DNA of 64,000 bases from an uncultured Mesonia sp. (GTDB taxonomy: Bacteria > Bacteroidota > Bacteroidia > Flavobacteriales > Flavobacteriaceae). Of the stretch, positions 8,718 to 18,138 are shown piece after piece. The notes beneath the pieces are model-generated. The model did no database searches. It saw nothing but the letters and a program-made list of their open reading frames with translations, and had not been told where the DNA came from. A program made the position numbers and the translations under genes. The stretch is taken from the NCBI GenBank assembly GCA_947494545.1, contig CANLVH010000007.1, forward strand, positions 62,001 through 126,000, in the 5' to 3' direction. The stretch's first letter is position 1; each line of letters starts with the position of its first letter.

Positions 8718-9590
8718 TTACACGTTTTTTTCAATGTATCGAATAACACTTCGTGCAATATCTTTTTCCGTAGCTTTTTCTATACCTTCTAATCCCGGAG
8801 AAGAGTTTACTTCTAGAATTAAAGGTCCTCTGCCACTTTGCAATAAATCTACGCCGGCAACGCCCAAGCCCATAGCTTTTGCGGCTCGTACGGCAGCAAC
8901 TTCTTCTTCGTCTGTAAGTTCTATAACAGATGCAGAACCGCCACGATGTAAATTAGAGCGGAATTCACCTTCTTTTCCTTGTCGTTTTATGGCGCCAACT
9001 ACGTGGCCGTCTACCACAAATGCTCTAATGTCTGCTCCTTTGGCCTCTTTAATAAATTCTTGCACAATTACGCGGGCTTGCAAACCATTAAAAGCCTCTA
9101 TTACAGATTCTGCCGCGTTGCGGGTTTCTGCCAAAACTACGCCCAATCCTTGTGTGCCTTCCAACAATTTTATTACCAAAGGCGTGCCGCCTACTTGCTT
9201 TATTACTCCTTCTACATCTCTAGAATAATTAGTAAAAACAGTCTTTGGTAAACCAATTTTGGCGCGCGATAAAACTTGTAAACTTCGCAATTTGTCTCTG
9301 CTTCTTACTAAAGCTTCAGAACCTACGGTTGTAAAAGCGCCCATCATTTCAAATTGGCGTACTACTGCAGTTCCGTAAAACGTAACAGAAGCTCCAATAC
9401 GCGGTATTATAGCGTCTACCTCTTCTATATAACCGCCCTTATAATAGATATTAGGACGTCTTTTTTCTATAACGATGTCGCATTTTAACGGGTCTATTAC
9501 CTCTACATTATGTTTGCGTTTTTTGGCAGCTTCTACCAAGCGTTGCGTAGAGTAAAGATTTGGGTTGCGGGATAATATTTTAATGTTCAT
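8718..9590 (-). CDS. rimK: RimK-family ATP-grasp ligase (S6 glutamate ligase type)
   Basis: ATP-grasp enzyme of 290 residues that adds glutamates to a carboxyl end. In E. coli RimK the target is ribosomal protein S6. N-terminal block: [21 protein letters not shown]-grasp features follow: [20 protein letters not shown] (about 134-153), [19 protein letters not shown], and the metal-binding end [20 protein letters not shown]. It is the middle of the operon protease-rimK-desuccinylase-cyclo-ligase, with 4 bp gaps on both sides. Family membership is firm. The S6 substrate is assumed from homology. Confidence 0.93.
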   Translation of the reverse strand: MNIKILSRNPNLYSTQRLVEAAKKRKHNVEVIDPLKCDIVIEKRRPNIYYKGGYIEEVDAIIPRIGASVTFYGTAVVRQFEMMGAFTTVGSEALVRSRDKLRSLQVLSRAKIGLPKTVFTNYSRDVEGVIKQVGGTPLVIKLLEGTQGLGVVLAETRNAAESVIEAFNGLQARVIVQEFIKEAKGADIRAFVVDGHVVGAIKRQGKEGEFRSNLHRGGSASVIELTDEEEVAAVRAAKAMGLGVAGVDLLQSGRGPLILEVNSSPGLEGIEKATEKDIARSVIRYIEKNV

Positions 9591-9594
9591 AAGC

Positions 9595-10017
9595 TTATTG
9601 TTGCAAGTTAAAAGAAACGTCTTTTTGTTGTGGGTCTACTAAGAATTTTTTGTTTAAAAATTTTCTGCCAAGTAAAACAGGAAACCGCATTTCTTGGCGG
9701 TCACTTAAAGATAAAGATATTTTATAGGTTTTACCGAATAATTGTATGTTAGATTTTATTTCATAACGTTTTTGCGCAATCCCATTACTGCTTCTTACCT
9801 TTATCGTGTTATACTCATGAAAAGTTAAGGTTTTTTTATTGTAATCGGGATGGTCTTTATCTAAAAACTTGCAATATAAAACGCCATCTTCTTCGCGTAT
9901 ATCTTTACAATGTATAGAAGAAGTGTACGCGCCGGTATCTATTTTTACGGCTATGTTTTTAAGTCCGAGTTCGGGAAAATTTGCTTTATCTACCCTTCCA
10001 ATTATTTTTTTATTCAT
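9595..10017 (-). CDS. RimK-associated retropepsin-like ATP-dependent zinc protease family protein
   Basis: Protein of 140 residues with the single-domain aspartic-protease-like signature [13 protein letters not shown] near residues 26-38, followed by beta-strand-rich sequence and [14 protein letters not shown] near the end. The family is annotated as ATP-dependent zinc protease (RimB/LysX-type), although the DTGA motif points to a retropepsin fold. It is the first gene of the rimK operon, 4 bp before rimK. It is divergent from uvrC, with only 93 bp between them. The likely role is processing or limiting the RimK product; this is inferred from the repeated gene association. Confidence 0.9.
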   Translation of the reverse strand: MNKKIIGRVDKANFPELGLKNIAVKIDTGAYTSSIHCKDIREEDGVLYCKFLDKDHPDYNKKTLTFHEYNTIKVRSSNGIAQKRYEIKSNIQLFGKTYKISLSLSDRQEMRFPVLLGRKFLNKKFLVDPQQKDVSFNLQQ

Positions 10018-10080
10018 ACCGCAATATACTAATTCATAAAAATTATAAACAAAAAGGCTAATTAATTAAAAGCATTTTTT

Positions 10081-10105
10081 TTGATTTTAAATAGCTTTAT
10101 CTTTG
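10081..10105 (+). promoter_or_regulatory. Promoter of uvrC, close to the start codon
   Basis: TATCTTTG at 10098-10105 is an exact TAnnTTTG box, with TTG at 10081-10083 upstream (14 bp spacing, shorter than typical). A start point 5-7 bases later would fall at or beside the ATG at 10111, which would make the mRNA leaderless or nearly so. Confidence 0.5.
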
Positions 10106-10110
10106 AAGCA

Positions 10111-11901
10111 ATGAAAAAGCCGCCTTTAGAAATCCAAATAAAGACCCTGCCCTCCAGCCCCGGAGTATACCAATATTTTGATAAAAACGGAAAAATATTA
10201 TATGTAGGAAAAGCCAAAAATCTTAAAAAAAGAGTTAGTTCTTACTTTAATAAAAAGCACGATAGCCACCGTATTGCGGTAATGGTAAAAAAAATTGTAG
10301 AGATAAAGCACATTGTAGTCAACTCGGAGACCGATGCGCTTTTGCTGGAAAACAATTTGATAAAAAAATACCAACCCCGTTTTAACGTAATGCTTAAAGA
10401 CGATAAAACCTATCCGTGGATTTGCATTAAAAACGAACGTTTTCCCAGAGTTTTTTCTACCCGAAGACTAATAAAAGACGGTAGCGAATATTTTGGGCCG
10501 TTTACCAGCGGAAAAACCGTAAATGCTTTATTAGAGCTCATTAGAGATCTCTATAAACTGCGCACGTGTAATTACGATTTATCGGAAGAAAAAATTAGAA
10601 ACGGCAAATATAAAGTATGTTTAGAATATCATCTCGGTAACTGTAAAGGCCCGTGCGAAGGGCATCAAGAAGAACAAGATTACCAAAACAATATAGAGCA
10701 AATACGGCAAATTGTAAAAGGTAATTTTAAAGATTCTTTAGACCGTTTTAGAAAGCAAATGCAAGAACATGCCGAGAAAATGGAATTTGAAGATGCGCAG
10801 CGTATAAAAGATAAAATAGAAACTCTAGAAAAATACCAAGCCAAATCTACCGTGGTTAATCCAAAGATAAATAACGTGGATGTGTTTTCTATTTTTAGTG
10901 ATGAAGGTTACGGCTATGTTAACTTTTTACAACTTTCGCACGGTGCTATAATTCGTTCGCACACTATCGAGATGAAAAAGAAGCTAGACGAATCTGACAG
11001 AGAATTATTAGAACTTGGCATTACCGAGATTCGCCAGCGTTTTCAATCTAATTCTACAGAAATTTATGTGCCGTTTAAAGTAGACGTAGGAGAAAACGTG
11101 AAAGTCAGCGTTCCAAAATTAGGCGATAAAAAAGCAATTGTAGATTTATCTTTACGGAATGCAAAGTACTTTAGACAAGAGCGGTTTAAGCAAATGAAAA
11201 TTGTAGATCCTAACCGCCACGCTAATAGAATTATGGCACAAATGAAAGAAGATTTGCGCCTTAGCCAAGAACCAAGACACATAGAGTGTTTTGATAATTC
11301 TAACATTCAAGGCAGCAATCCGGTGGCGGCTTGTGTAGTTTTTAAAGACGGGAAACCCAGCAAGAAAGATTACCGCAAATTTAATATTAAAACTGTAGAA
11401 GGTCCGGACGATTTTGCTTCTATGGAAGAAGTGGTTTTTAGACGCTACAGACGTTTATTAAATGAAAACGAACCTCTGCCACAACTCATAATTATAGACG
11501 GCGGGAAAGGCCAGCTGTCTTCAGCCGTTAAAGCTTTAGAGCAATTAGACCTTCGCGGTAAAATTGCTATAATTGGCATTGCCAAAAGACTGGAAGAATT
11601 ATTTTATCCGGGCGATTCTATACCTTTGTATCTTGACAAAAAGTCTGAAACACTTAGAATAATTCAGCAATTGCGTAATGAAGCGCATCGTTTTGGTATA
11701 ACCTTTCATCGTAACAAAAGAAGCAAAAGCGCAATAGATACCGAGTTAGAAAATATTTCTGGCATCGGGCAAAAAACCGCTTTAGAGTTATTAAAGAATT
11801 TCCGTTCGGTCAAACGTATCCGTAAAGCTACTAAAAAAGAACTTGCTGAAATTGTAGGAAGTGCCAAAGCAACCTTGGTCTATAATCATTATCATAAATA
11901 A
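10111..11901 (+). CDS. uvrC: UvrABC excinuclease subunit C
   Basis: Makes the dual incisions in nucleotide excision repair after UvrA/UvrB recognition; 596 residues, the usual size. The GIY-YIG domain opens the protein (GVYQYFDKNG, then ILYVGKAKNLKKRV). The UvrBC coiled coil EKMEFEDAQRIKDKIE lies near residues 225-240. The RNase H-like C-terminal nuclease carries CFDNSNIQGSNPVAACVVF and IIIDGGKGQL. Tandem helix-hairpin-helix follows (ISGIGQKTALELLKNF). The ATG at 10111 is preferred to a TTG at 10081 because the promoter box lies between them. The patatin gene begins 1 bp after the stop. Confidence 0.97.
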   Translation: MKKPPLEIQIKTLPSSPGVYQYFDKNGKILYVGKAKNLKKRVSSYFNKKHDSHRIAVMVKKIVEIKHIVVNSETDALLLENNLIKKYQPRFNVMLKDDKTYPWICIKNERFPRVFSTRRLIKDGSEYFGPFTSGKTVNALLELIRDLYKLRTCNYDLSEEKIRNGKYKVCLEYHLGNCKGPCEGHQEEQDYQNNIEQIRQIVKGNFKDSLDRFRKQMQEHAEKMEFEDAQRIKDKIETLEKYQAKSTVVNPKINNVDVFSIFSDEGYGYVNFLQLSHGAIIRSHTIEMKKKLDESDRELLELGITEIRQRFQSNSTEIYVPFKVDVGENVKVSVPKLGDKKAIVDLSLRNAKYFRQERFKQMKIVDPNRHANRIMAQMKEDLRLSQEPRHIECFDNSNIQGSNPVAACVVFKDGKPSKKDYRKFNIKTVEGPDDFASMEEVVFRRYRRLLNENEPLPQLIIIDGGKGQLSSAVKALEQLDLRGKIAIIGIAKRLEELFYPGDSIPLYLDKKSETLRIIQQLRNEAHRFGITFHRNKRSKSAIDTELENISGIGQKTALELLKNFRSVKRIRKATKKELAEIVGSAKATLVYNHYHK

Positions 11902-11902
11902 T

Positions 11903-14137
11903 ATGAGATCTTTAAGCCTTTTAATTATATTTTTTAGCTTTTCGGTTTTTGCACAAAATCCTGCGCAAAAAGATGTAAAAGTAGGCTTGGTGCTAAGCGG
12001 TGGCGGCGCAAAAGGCTTGGCACATATTGGAGCGCTAAAAGTAATAGACGAAGCCGGCGTGCGTATAGATTATATTGGCGGTAGTAGTATGGGGGCAATT
12101 GTTGGTGCTTTGTATGCTTCGGGTTATTCGCCACAAGAATTAGATTCTATTTTTAGAAAAACCAATTTCAGTAAACTCATTCAGGACGATTTGCCTAGGG
12201 GAGTTAAAAGTTTCTACGAACGCGAAGAAGCAGACAGGTACGCGATTACCTTACCTTTTAATAATTTTAACCTCACGTTGCCCTCTAGTTTAAGTAAAGG
12301 TCAAAATTTATATAATTTGTTATCGAGGCTTACAGCGCACGTGCATAATGTAGAAGATTTTAGCAAATTACCAATTCCTTTTTTCTGCACAGGAACAGAC
12401 ATAGAAACAGGAAAACAAGTAATTTTAGACAGTGGCTCATTGCCGCAAGCGGTTGCTGCTAGTGGTGCCATTCCTTCTCTTTTTAGTCCGGTTCTTATAA
12501 ATAACCAATTAATTGCAGATGGCGGTATTTCTAATAATTATCCGGTAGAAATTTTAAGACAAAAAACGGTAGATTATGTTGTAGGAGTAGACGTACAAGA
12601 CACCTTGGTAAGTCGTAAAAAATTACAAAGTGCCTTAGAAATACTTACACAAGTAAACAATTTTAGAACCATACAAGATATGGAAAATAAAATTGCAAAG
12701 ACAGATTTGTATATAAATCCGGATATAAGAAAGTTCTCTATTCTTTCTTTTGATGAAGGCGCGGCAATTATAGATAGTGGCGAGACAGCAGCCAAAAAAA
12801 ATATAATAGCTTTAAAACAACTTGCAAAAATACAAAGCACAACGTCTAAAGATCAAGAAAAAGTACTAAATCGGTTAGACTCTATTAGCATTAATAATAT
12901 TAAAATTAGCGGAAATAGTACGTATCCCAGAAATTATGTAACCGGAAAATTAAAACTTCCTTTACGGAAAAAAATAAGTTACCGGCAATTAAACCAAGCT
13001 ATTAATCGCCTTTCTGCTACCGGAAATTTTCAGCGTGTAGAATACCAATTAGAAGATACGGTAAAAGAGCATAAAGATCTTAATTTAATTGTTCGCGAAA
13101 ACCAAAATAACACCAATTTACGCTTTGCTTTGCACTACGATGAGTTATACGAAAGTGCTGCCTTGGTTAACCTTACCCATAAAAGTCTATTTTTAACTAA
13201 CGATATCACTTCTTTAGACATAATAGTGGGAGATAACTTTAGATATAACTTTAATTACTATATAGATAAAGGTAATTATTGGAGCATTGGCCTAAACTCT
13301 ACCCTAAATCAATTTGATAGAGAAGTGGGCGTTGATTTTTTAGACAGTAATTCTTCTTTTTCCAATTTAGATATTAACGAGTTAAACATAGATTATTTAG
13401 ACCTAAGCAACCGTTTTTATGTAGAAACCTTTTTAAACAGATCGTTTAAATTCGGGATGGGTTTAGAGCATAAATACACGCGTGTAAAAACCAGAACATT
13501 TTTAGACAGCGACAGTCAAAACACTAGTTTTACAATTTTAGAAGAAAACAGCTTATTTGCTCCATACGGCTATTTAGAATACGACACCTATAACCACGCG
13601 TATTTTCCTACAGAAGGTGCACATTTTACGGGAGACTTTCATTTGTATTTGTTAGAAGCCAATACCGATATAAATTTTTCTGAATTTTCTGTGGCACGCG
13701 GTTCGTTGGGTGTAGCAAAAACTATTTTTAAAAATTTCGCCATAAGGCTAAGTACAGAAACCGGTTTTAAAATAGGAAATGACCAAAGCAACGTTCTTAA
13801 TTTTTACCTTGGCGGCTACGGCAACAATTACGTAAACAATATAAAACCTTTTTACGGTTATGATTTTTTAAGCATTTCCGGCGACAGCTATATTAAGGCT
13901 TTGGTAGAATTAGATTACGAGCTTTTTAGAAAAAACCACCTTATTTTGAGTTACAACATAGCCAACGCAGAAGACGATATTTTTCAAAGTACCGAATGGT
14001 TTTCTACGCCAGATTATACCGGTTTTGCAATAGGCTACGGTTTAGAAACTTTTTTAGGGCCGTTAGAAGCAAAATACTCCTATTCCCCCGAAAGGGCAGA
14101 AAGCGAATGGTTTTTAAGTTTGGGGTTTTGGTTTTAA
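11903..14137 (+). CDS. Patatin-like phospholipase with outer-membrane barrel (PlpD-like)
   Basis: Predicted secreted lipid hydrolase of 744 residues. A signal peptide (LLIIFFSFSVFAQ) leads into the patatin domain: oxyanion loop GGGAKGLAHIG, nucleophile GSSMGAIVG (GXSXG) and the Asp of DGGISNNYPVE, giving an intact Ser-Asp dyad. A POTRA-like stretch follows (about 345-420, ISINNIKISGNSTYP), then a beta-barrel with many aromatic strand ends, finishing EWFLSLGFWF. This is the type Vd autotransporter / PlpD-like layout. It starts 1 bp after uvrC, but a functional link to repair is not implied. Substrate unknown. Confidence 0.92.
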   Translation: MRSLSLLIIFFSFSVFAQNPAQKDVKVGLVLSGGGAKGLAHIGALKVIDEAGVRIDYIGGSSMGAIVGALYASGYSPQELDSIFRKTNFSKLIQDDLPRGVKSFYEREEADRYAITLPFNNFNLTLPSSLSKGQNLYNLLSRLTAHVHNVEDFSKLPIPFFCTGTDIETGKQVILDSGSLPQAVAASGAIPSLFSPVLINNQLIADGGISNNYPVEILRQKTVDYVVGVDVQDTLVSRKKLQSALEILTQVNNFRTIQDMENKIAKTDLYINPDIRKFSILSFDEGAAIIDSGETAAKKNIIALKQLAKIQSTTSKDQEKVLNRLDSISINNIKISGNSTYPRNYVTGKLKLPLRKKISYRQLNQAINRLSATGNFQRVEYQLEDTVKEHKDLNLIVRENQNNTNLRFALHYDELYESAALVNLTHKSLFLTNDITSLDIIVGDNFRYNFNYYIDKGNYWSIGLNSTLNQFDREVGVDFLDSNSSFSNLDINELNIDYLDLSNRFYVETFLNRSFKFGMGLEHKYTRVKTRTFLDSDSQNTSFTILEENSLFAPYGYLEYDTYNHAYFPTEGAHFTGDFHLYLLEANTDINFSEFSVARGSLGVAKTIFKNFAIRLSTETGFKIGNDQSNVLNFYLGGYGNNYVNNIKPFYGYDFLSISGDSYIKALVELDYELFRKNHLILSYNIANAEDDIFQSTEWFSTPDYTGFAIGYGLETFLGPLEAKYSYSPERAESEWFLSLGFWF

Positions 14138-14281
14138 AACAGTAAAATAACGCGTAAATATTTTTTATTTCCTTTACGGAAGAAAACGCCGTTTGAAATA
14201 TTCTTTTGAATTTTAAGATTTTGTTTTTAATTAAGCTTAATAATGCTTATTTTTTGGCGAAATTTTAAAACACGTTAAAAA

Positions 14282-15442
14282 ATGCCCTTTTACCATAAAT
14301 TAGGAAAAATCCCGCATAAGCGCCATACGGTTTTTAAAAAACCAGATGGCGGCTTGTATTACGAACAATTATTTGGTACCATTGGTTTTGACGGTATGTC
14401 GTCTAACCTGTACCACATTCACCGGCCAACGCAAGTAAAAGAAATAAAAGGCAGTTATGATGTTAGTCCAAAAATAGCCGTAGAAAATAACTTGCATTCT
14501 TACCGCTTAAAAGGCTTTCAAGTAGTGCCGGCGCCAGATTATTTAGAGAGTAGAAAAACCGTGCTTACCAATGCAGACGTAAGTATTATTTTGGCCGCAC
14601 CACAACAATCTACTAACGATTATTTTTATAAAAACGCAGACGAAGACGAGCTTATTTTCGTGCACAAAGGCAGCGGTAAGTTGCGCACTCATCTTGGTAA
14701 TATAGATTTTAAATACGGCGATTATTTGCTTATTCCGCGGGGCGTGATTTATAAATTAGATTTTGACGACGAAGATAATAGGCTTTTTATAGTAGAGTCT
14801 ACTAGACCAATTTACACCCCAAAACGCTACCGGAATCATTTTGGGCAGTTGTTAGAACATTCGCCATTTTGCGAAAGAGATTTGCGCCAACCACACGAGT
14901 TGGAGAGCAACGACGAAAAAGGTGAATTTCTAATGAAAGTAAAAAAACAAAACGAAATTTTTGATATGGTGTATGCCACGCATCCTTTTGATGTAGTGGG
15001 TTATGACGGGTACAATTATCCGTATGCATTTTCAATTCACGATTTTGAACCCATAACCGGCAGAATTCACCAACCGCCGCCGGTGCACCAAACTTTTGAA
15101 ACAGATGCCTTTGTAGTTTGTAGTTTTTGTCCGCGATTATACGATTATCATCCGGAGAGTATTCCGGCGCCATACAACCACAGCAATATAGATAGCGATG
15201 AGGTTTTGTATTATGTAGATGGCGATTTTATGAGCAGAAACGATATTGAAGCCGGACATATTTCGTTGCACCCGGCAGGCATTCCGCACGGGCCACATCC
15301 CGGCGCAGTAGAAAGAAGTATTGGTCAAACCAAAACAGAAGAGTTGGCAGTAATGGTAGATACTTTTAAACCGCTAAAAGTTACCGAAGAAGGAATGAAA
15401 ATAGCAGATGATACCTATTATAGGTCTTGGCTAGAAGATTAA
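14282..15442 (+). CDS. hmgA: Homogentisate 1,2-dioxygenase
   Basis: Iron(II) ring-cleaving enzyme of tyrosine catabolism (homogentisate to maleylacetoacetate). The 386 residues fit the short Bacteroidota form. It has a double cupin-like fold with an N-terminal tyrosine-rich region. Histidine-rich C-terminal blocks (GRIHQPPPVHQTFE, PYNHSNIDSDEVLYY, GIPHGPHPGAVE) carry the His/Glu iron ligands expected for the family. hppD follows 81 bp later and makes its substrate, so the two form a pathway unit. The 144 bp upstream gap holds a CTTTACGGAA copy (14172-14181). No clear promoter was found. Confidence 0.94.
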   Translation: MPFYHKLGKIPHKRHTVFKKPDGGLYYEQLFGTIGFDGMSSNLYHIHRPTQVKEIKGSYDVSPKIAVENNLHSYRLKGFQVVPAPDYLESRKTVLTNADVSIILAAPQQSTNDYFYKNADEDELIFVHKGSGKLRTHLGNIDFKYGDYLLIPRGVIYKLDFDDEDNRLFIVESTRPIYTPKRYRNHFGQLLEHSPFCERDLRQPHELESNDEKGEFLMKVKKQNEIFDMVYATHPFDVVGYDGYNYPYAFSIHDFEPITGRIHQPPPVHQTFETDAFVVCSFCPRLYDYHPESIPAPYNHSNIDSDEVLYYVDGDFMSRNDIEAGHISLHPAGIPHGPHPGAVERSIGQTKTEELAVMVDTFKPLKVTEEGMKIADDTYYRSWLED

Positions 15443-15523
15443 AAAATGCTTCGTCATCTGTAAAGGGCGAAGATTATATTCCGTAAAGAAAAAAGAATAA
15501 ATTAAAACTTAAAATATAATAAA

Positions 15524-16684
15524 ATGAGCAAGAAAATAGAATCGGTAAATTATGGTACCGAAAAGATATTTGAAGGAGCACAAGATTTTCTTCCTTTATT
15601 AGGAACCGATTATATCGAATTGTATGTAGGAAATGCCAAACAAGCAGCGCATTTTTATAAAACCGCTTTTGGTTTTCAATCGCTAGCGTACAAAGGCTTG
15701 GAAACCGGCAGTAAAGACGAGGTGTCTTATGTATTGCAGCAAGACAAAATTAGATTGGTGCTTACTTCTCCCCTACATTCTAAAAACCCCATAAACGAGC
15801 ATATCGTAAAACACGGCGATGGTGTAAAAGTAATTGCCCTTTGGGTAGAAGACGCTAAAGCCGCTTGGGAAGAAACCACCAAAAGAGGTGCAAAATCGTA
15901 TATGGAGCCAACTACAGATAAAGATGCAAGTGGCGAAGTAGTAAAAGCCGGTATTTATACTTATGGCGAAACCGTACATATGTTTATAGAACGTAAAAAT
16001 TTTGATGGCACGTTCTTGCCCGGTTATGTAGCTTGGGAGTCTGCTTACAATCCGGAGCCTACCGGTCTTAAATTTATAGACCATATGGTAGGAAATGTGG
16101 GTTGGAATGAGATGAATACCTGGGTAAAATGGTACGAAGATGTAATGGGCTTTGTTAACTTTTTGTCTTTTGACGATAAGCAAATCCATACCGAATATTC
16201 TGCTTTAATGAGTAAAGTAATGAGTAACGGTAACGGAAGAATTAAATTTCCCATTAACGAGCCTGCCGAAGGAAAGAAAAAATCGCAAATTGAAGAATAT
16301 TTAGATTTTTACGAAGGCGCCGGCGTACAGCACGTAGCGGTTTCTACAGACGATATTATTACCACCGTATCAGAATTGCGTAAAAGAGGAGTGGAGTTTT
16401 TATCGGTTCCGCCAGACGAATATTACCATGCCGTTCCCGGACGTTTAGAAGAGCACAGCCACGAATTACGAGAAGATTTAGATAAGCTAAAAAGTTTGGG
16501 TATAATGGTAGATGCAGACGAAGAAGGTTATTTATTACAAATATTTACCAAACCTTTGCAAGACCGACCGACTTTGTTTTTTGAGATAATTCAGCGTATG
16601 GGAGCAAAAGGCTTTGGTGCTGGTAACTTTAAAGCCCTATTTGAGTCTATAGAACGGGAGCAAGGATTACGAGGAACCTTGTGA
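15524..16684 (+). CDS. hppD: 4-hydroxyphenylpyruvate dioxygenase
   Basis: Non-heme iron enzyme that converts 4-hydroxyphenylpyruvate to homogentisate, the substrate of the preceding gene; 386 residues. It has two VOC-type modules. Iron ligands lie in the blocks FIDHMVGNVGW (His), GVQHVAVSTDD (His) and LFFEIIQRMG (Glu). The 81 bp between hmgA and hppD contains a reverse CTTTACGGAA copy at 15479-15488. A long 3-prime region without an obvious terminator follows until the hairpin at 16888. No tryptophan dioxygenase or fumarylacetoacetase gene is adjacent, so the pathway must be completed elsewhere. Confidence 0.96.
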   Translation: MSKKIESVNYGTEKIFEGAQDFLPLLGTDYIELYVGNAKQAAHFYKTAFGFQSLAYKGLETGSKDEVSYVLQQDKIRLVLTSPLHSKNPINEHIVKHGDGVKVIALWVEDAKAAWEETTKRGAKSYMEPTTDKDASGEVVKAGIYTYGETVHMFIERKNFDGTFLPGYVAWESAYNPEPTGLKFIDHMVGNVGWNEMNTWVKWYEDVMGFVNFLSFDDKQIHTEYSALMSKVMSNGNGRIKFPINEPAEGKKKSQIEEYLDFYEGAGVQHVAVSTDDIITTVSELRKRGVEFLSVPPDEYYHAVPGRLEEHSHELREDLDKLKSLGIMVDADEEGYLLQIFTKPLQDRPTLFFEIIQRMGAKGFGAGNFKALFESIEREQGLRGTL

Positions 16685-16770
16685 TTGTTATGAATATATT
16701 AACAAACAAACAGCTAATCTTAAATTTAATGAAAATATGTTAATAAAAAGGTTAAATATTGCTTTTTGAT

Positions 16771-16920
16771 TGCAGATATTTCAAAGCTGACGTATTTTTG
16801 CATTCGCATTCAGGGGGTGGTTTCCTTGAGTGTATTTGAAAAAGTAATTTTTTTCATAAATTTAAGTTTTAGTTGGTTAATAAGCGTAAAACCCTATCAT
16901 GTATTTGATAGGGTTTTATG
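16771..16920 (+). ncRNA. Candidate small RNA in the hppD-DUF3108 gap
   Basis: A good promoter (TTG 16771-16773, 20 bp spacer, TATTTTTG 16794-16801) predicts transcription from about 16808. An intrinsic terminator ends the segment at 16917: a perfect 12 bp stem, AAAACCCTATCA / TGATAGGGTTTT, with a 6-base loop. The product would be about 110 nt. It begins with a GC-richer stretch (CAGGGGGTGGTTTCCTTGAG), and no convincing reading frame starts inside it. DUF3108 appears to have its own box (TAAATTTC, 16951-16958). Alternatives are a long hppD 3-prime UTR or an attenuated leader of the DUF3108 gene. Confidence 0.4.
16888..16917 (+). terminator. Intrinsic terminator hairpin
   Basis: The arms AAAACCCTATCA (16888-16899) and TGATAGGGTTTT (16906-16917) are exact complements around the loop TGTATT. 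It lies about 200 bp after hppD and 67 bp before the DUF3108 start. Confidence 0.8.
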
Positions 16921-16983
16921 TGTTTTAAACCATTTTTGGAATAAATATTGTAAATTTCAAACTCTAAACTTAAAAAGGTATTC

Positions 16984-17757
16984 ATGAAAAAGTTGTTGTT
17001 CGCATTTTTTGGCGTTTTATTTTTTATTAGTTCTATTTCTGCACAAAGTTCTGCTTACCAACCAGGAGAATGGTTTAAATTTAGAATACATTACGGCTGG
17101 TTTAATGCCAGTTATGCAACTTTAGAAGTACACGAAGAAACTTTGTTTGATATGCCGGTCTACCACATAAAAGGTAGAGGTAAATCTACCGGTTTGTTAG
17201 ATTTGTTTTTTAAAGTAGACGATAGGTACGAGAGTTATGTGCGGCAAGATAACCAATTGCCTTTGCGTTTTATACGCGATATTAATGAAGGCGGCCATAC
17301 CAAAGACCGCATAATAAATTTTGACCAGGTTAATAATAGAGCCTTGGTACACGACAAAAAACGCAATACCCGTAATAGATTTGATACCAAGCCCAATGTG
17401 CAAGACATGATTTCTGTATTTTATTTTTTACGGAATAAAATAGACGAAAAATCAATAGAGAAAAACGATGCTGTGGTGGTAGATATGTTTTTTGATGACG
17501 AAAATTATAAATTTAAAACCGTATTTTTAGGTAGAGAAACCATCAAAACCAAATTTGGTAAAATAAGAGCTTTAAAGTTTAGACCTTATGTACAGGCTGG
17601 TCGTATTTTTGAAGAAGAAGAAAGTCTAACTTTTTGGGTTAGCGATGATGCTAATAAAATTCCTTTAAAAATAAAAGCAGATTTAGCAGTAGGATCTTTA
17701 GAAGCAGACTTAGATGCATTTAGAGGTTTAAAACATTCCTTTCAGTTTAAAAAGTAA
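16984..17757 (+). CDS. DUF3108 secreted protein
   Basis: Periplasmic or outer-membrane-associated protein of 257 residues, function unknown. The signal peptide (LFAFFGVLFFISSISAQ) is cleaved near residue 21. The mature part is beta-rich with family blocks such as GEWFKFRIHYGWFNASYATL, HIKGRGKSTGLLDLFFKVDD and FWVSDDANKIPLKIKA, as in DUF3108/LolA-like beta-sheet proteins. The likely role is in the envelope, but no substrate can be named. The M23 lipoprotein follows after a 381 bp gap. A variant -7 box (TAAATTTC) lies at 16951-16958. Confidence 0.85.
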   Translation: MKKLLFAFFGVLFFISSISAQSSAYQPGEWFKFRIHYGWFNASYATLEVHEETLFDMPVYHIKGRGKSTGLLDLFFKVDDRYESYVRQDNQLPLRFIRDINEGGHTKDRIINFDQVNNRALVHDKKRNTRNRFDTKPNVQDMISVFYFLRNKIDEKSIEKNDAVVVDMFFDDENYKFKTVFLGRETIKTKFGKIRALKFRPYVQAGRIFEEEESLTFWVSDDANKIPLKIKADLAVGSLEADLDAFRGLKHSFQFKK

Positions 17758-18138
17758 GATTTTTATATTCCGTAAAGGGAAGCTCAACACATAGATAAAA
17801 AAGTAACTTTTTATCTTTAAGAGCAAGCTTTAATAGAAGAGAAACCTAGACTTTTTGGTAAAAGTATTAGAAAATTAATTTCTCACAAAAGAGGCGTATA
17901 TTCTGAGGTGCTTCCGTAAAGAAAGAGCATGGTTGTGTAGTATTTGCTTGTTAATAAGCAGCTTATTTTAGTAAAAGCTCAAGAATTATATAGGTTCAGA
18001 ATAGAAGCATCCATCAAAAATCACTCTCTTTTTTCTTAAAATAAATATAATAATTTGCCCTGTTTTTTGTTGTAAGGTAGAAGTTTAATGAATACTTTTG
18101 CAAAAGTTTTGCAGATGGAATTATAGAATTTATATCCT
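17758..18138. other. 381 bp gap with possible gene remnant
   Basis: It contains two reverse CTTTACGGAA copies (17768-17777 and 17912-17921), a weak AT-rich hairpin (about 17794-17815), and a short open stretch at 17821-17919. That stretch translates to a protein-like 32-residue string (EQALIEEKPRLFGKS, then IRKLISHKRGVYSEVLP) between two stop codons. It has no start codon and no recognised family, so it may be the remnant of a lost gene. Nothing else is convincing; the last 130 bp are AT-rich leader sequence for the M23 gene. Confidence 0.4.

Noticed and set aside
8734-9228. 164-codon plus-strand frame inside rimK
   Set aside because: Shadow of rimK; low-complexity Ser/Thr/Pro composition.
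10081-10110. TTG start for uvrC at 10081
   Set aside because: It lies upstream of the -7 promoter box, so it would not be in the transcript; the ATG at 10111 fits the family N-terminus.
16766-16987. 73-codon open frame in the hppD-DUF3108 gap
   Set aside because: Runs through a promoter box and a perfect terminator hairpin, lacks similarity to any family I know, and overlaps the DUF3108 start.
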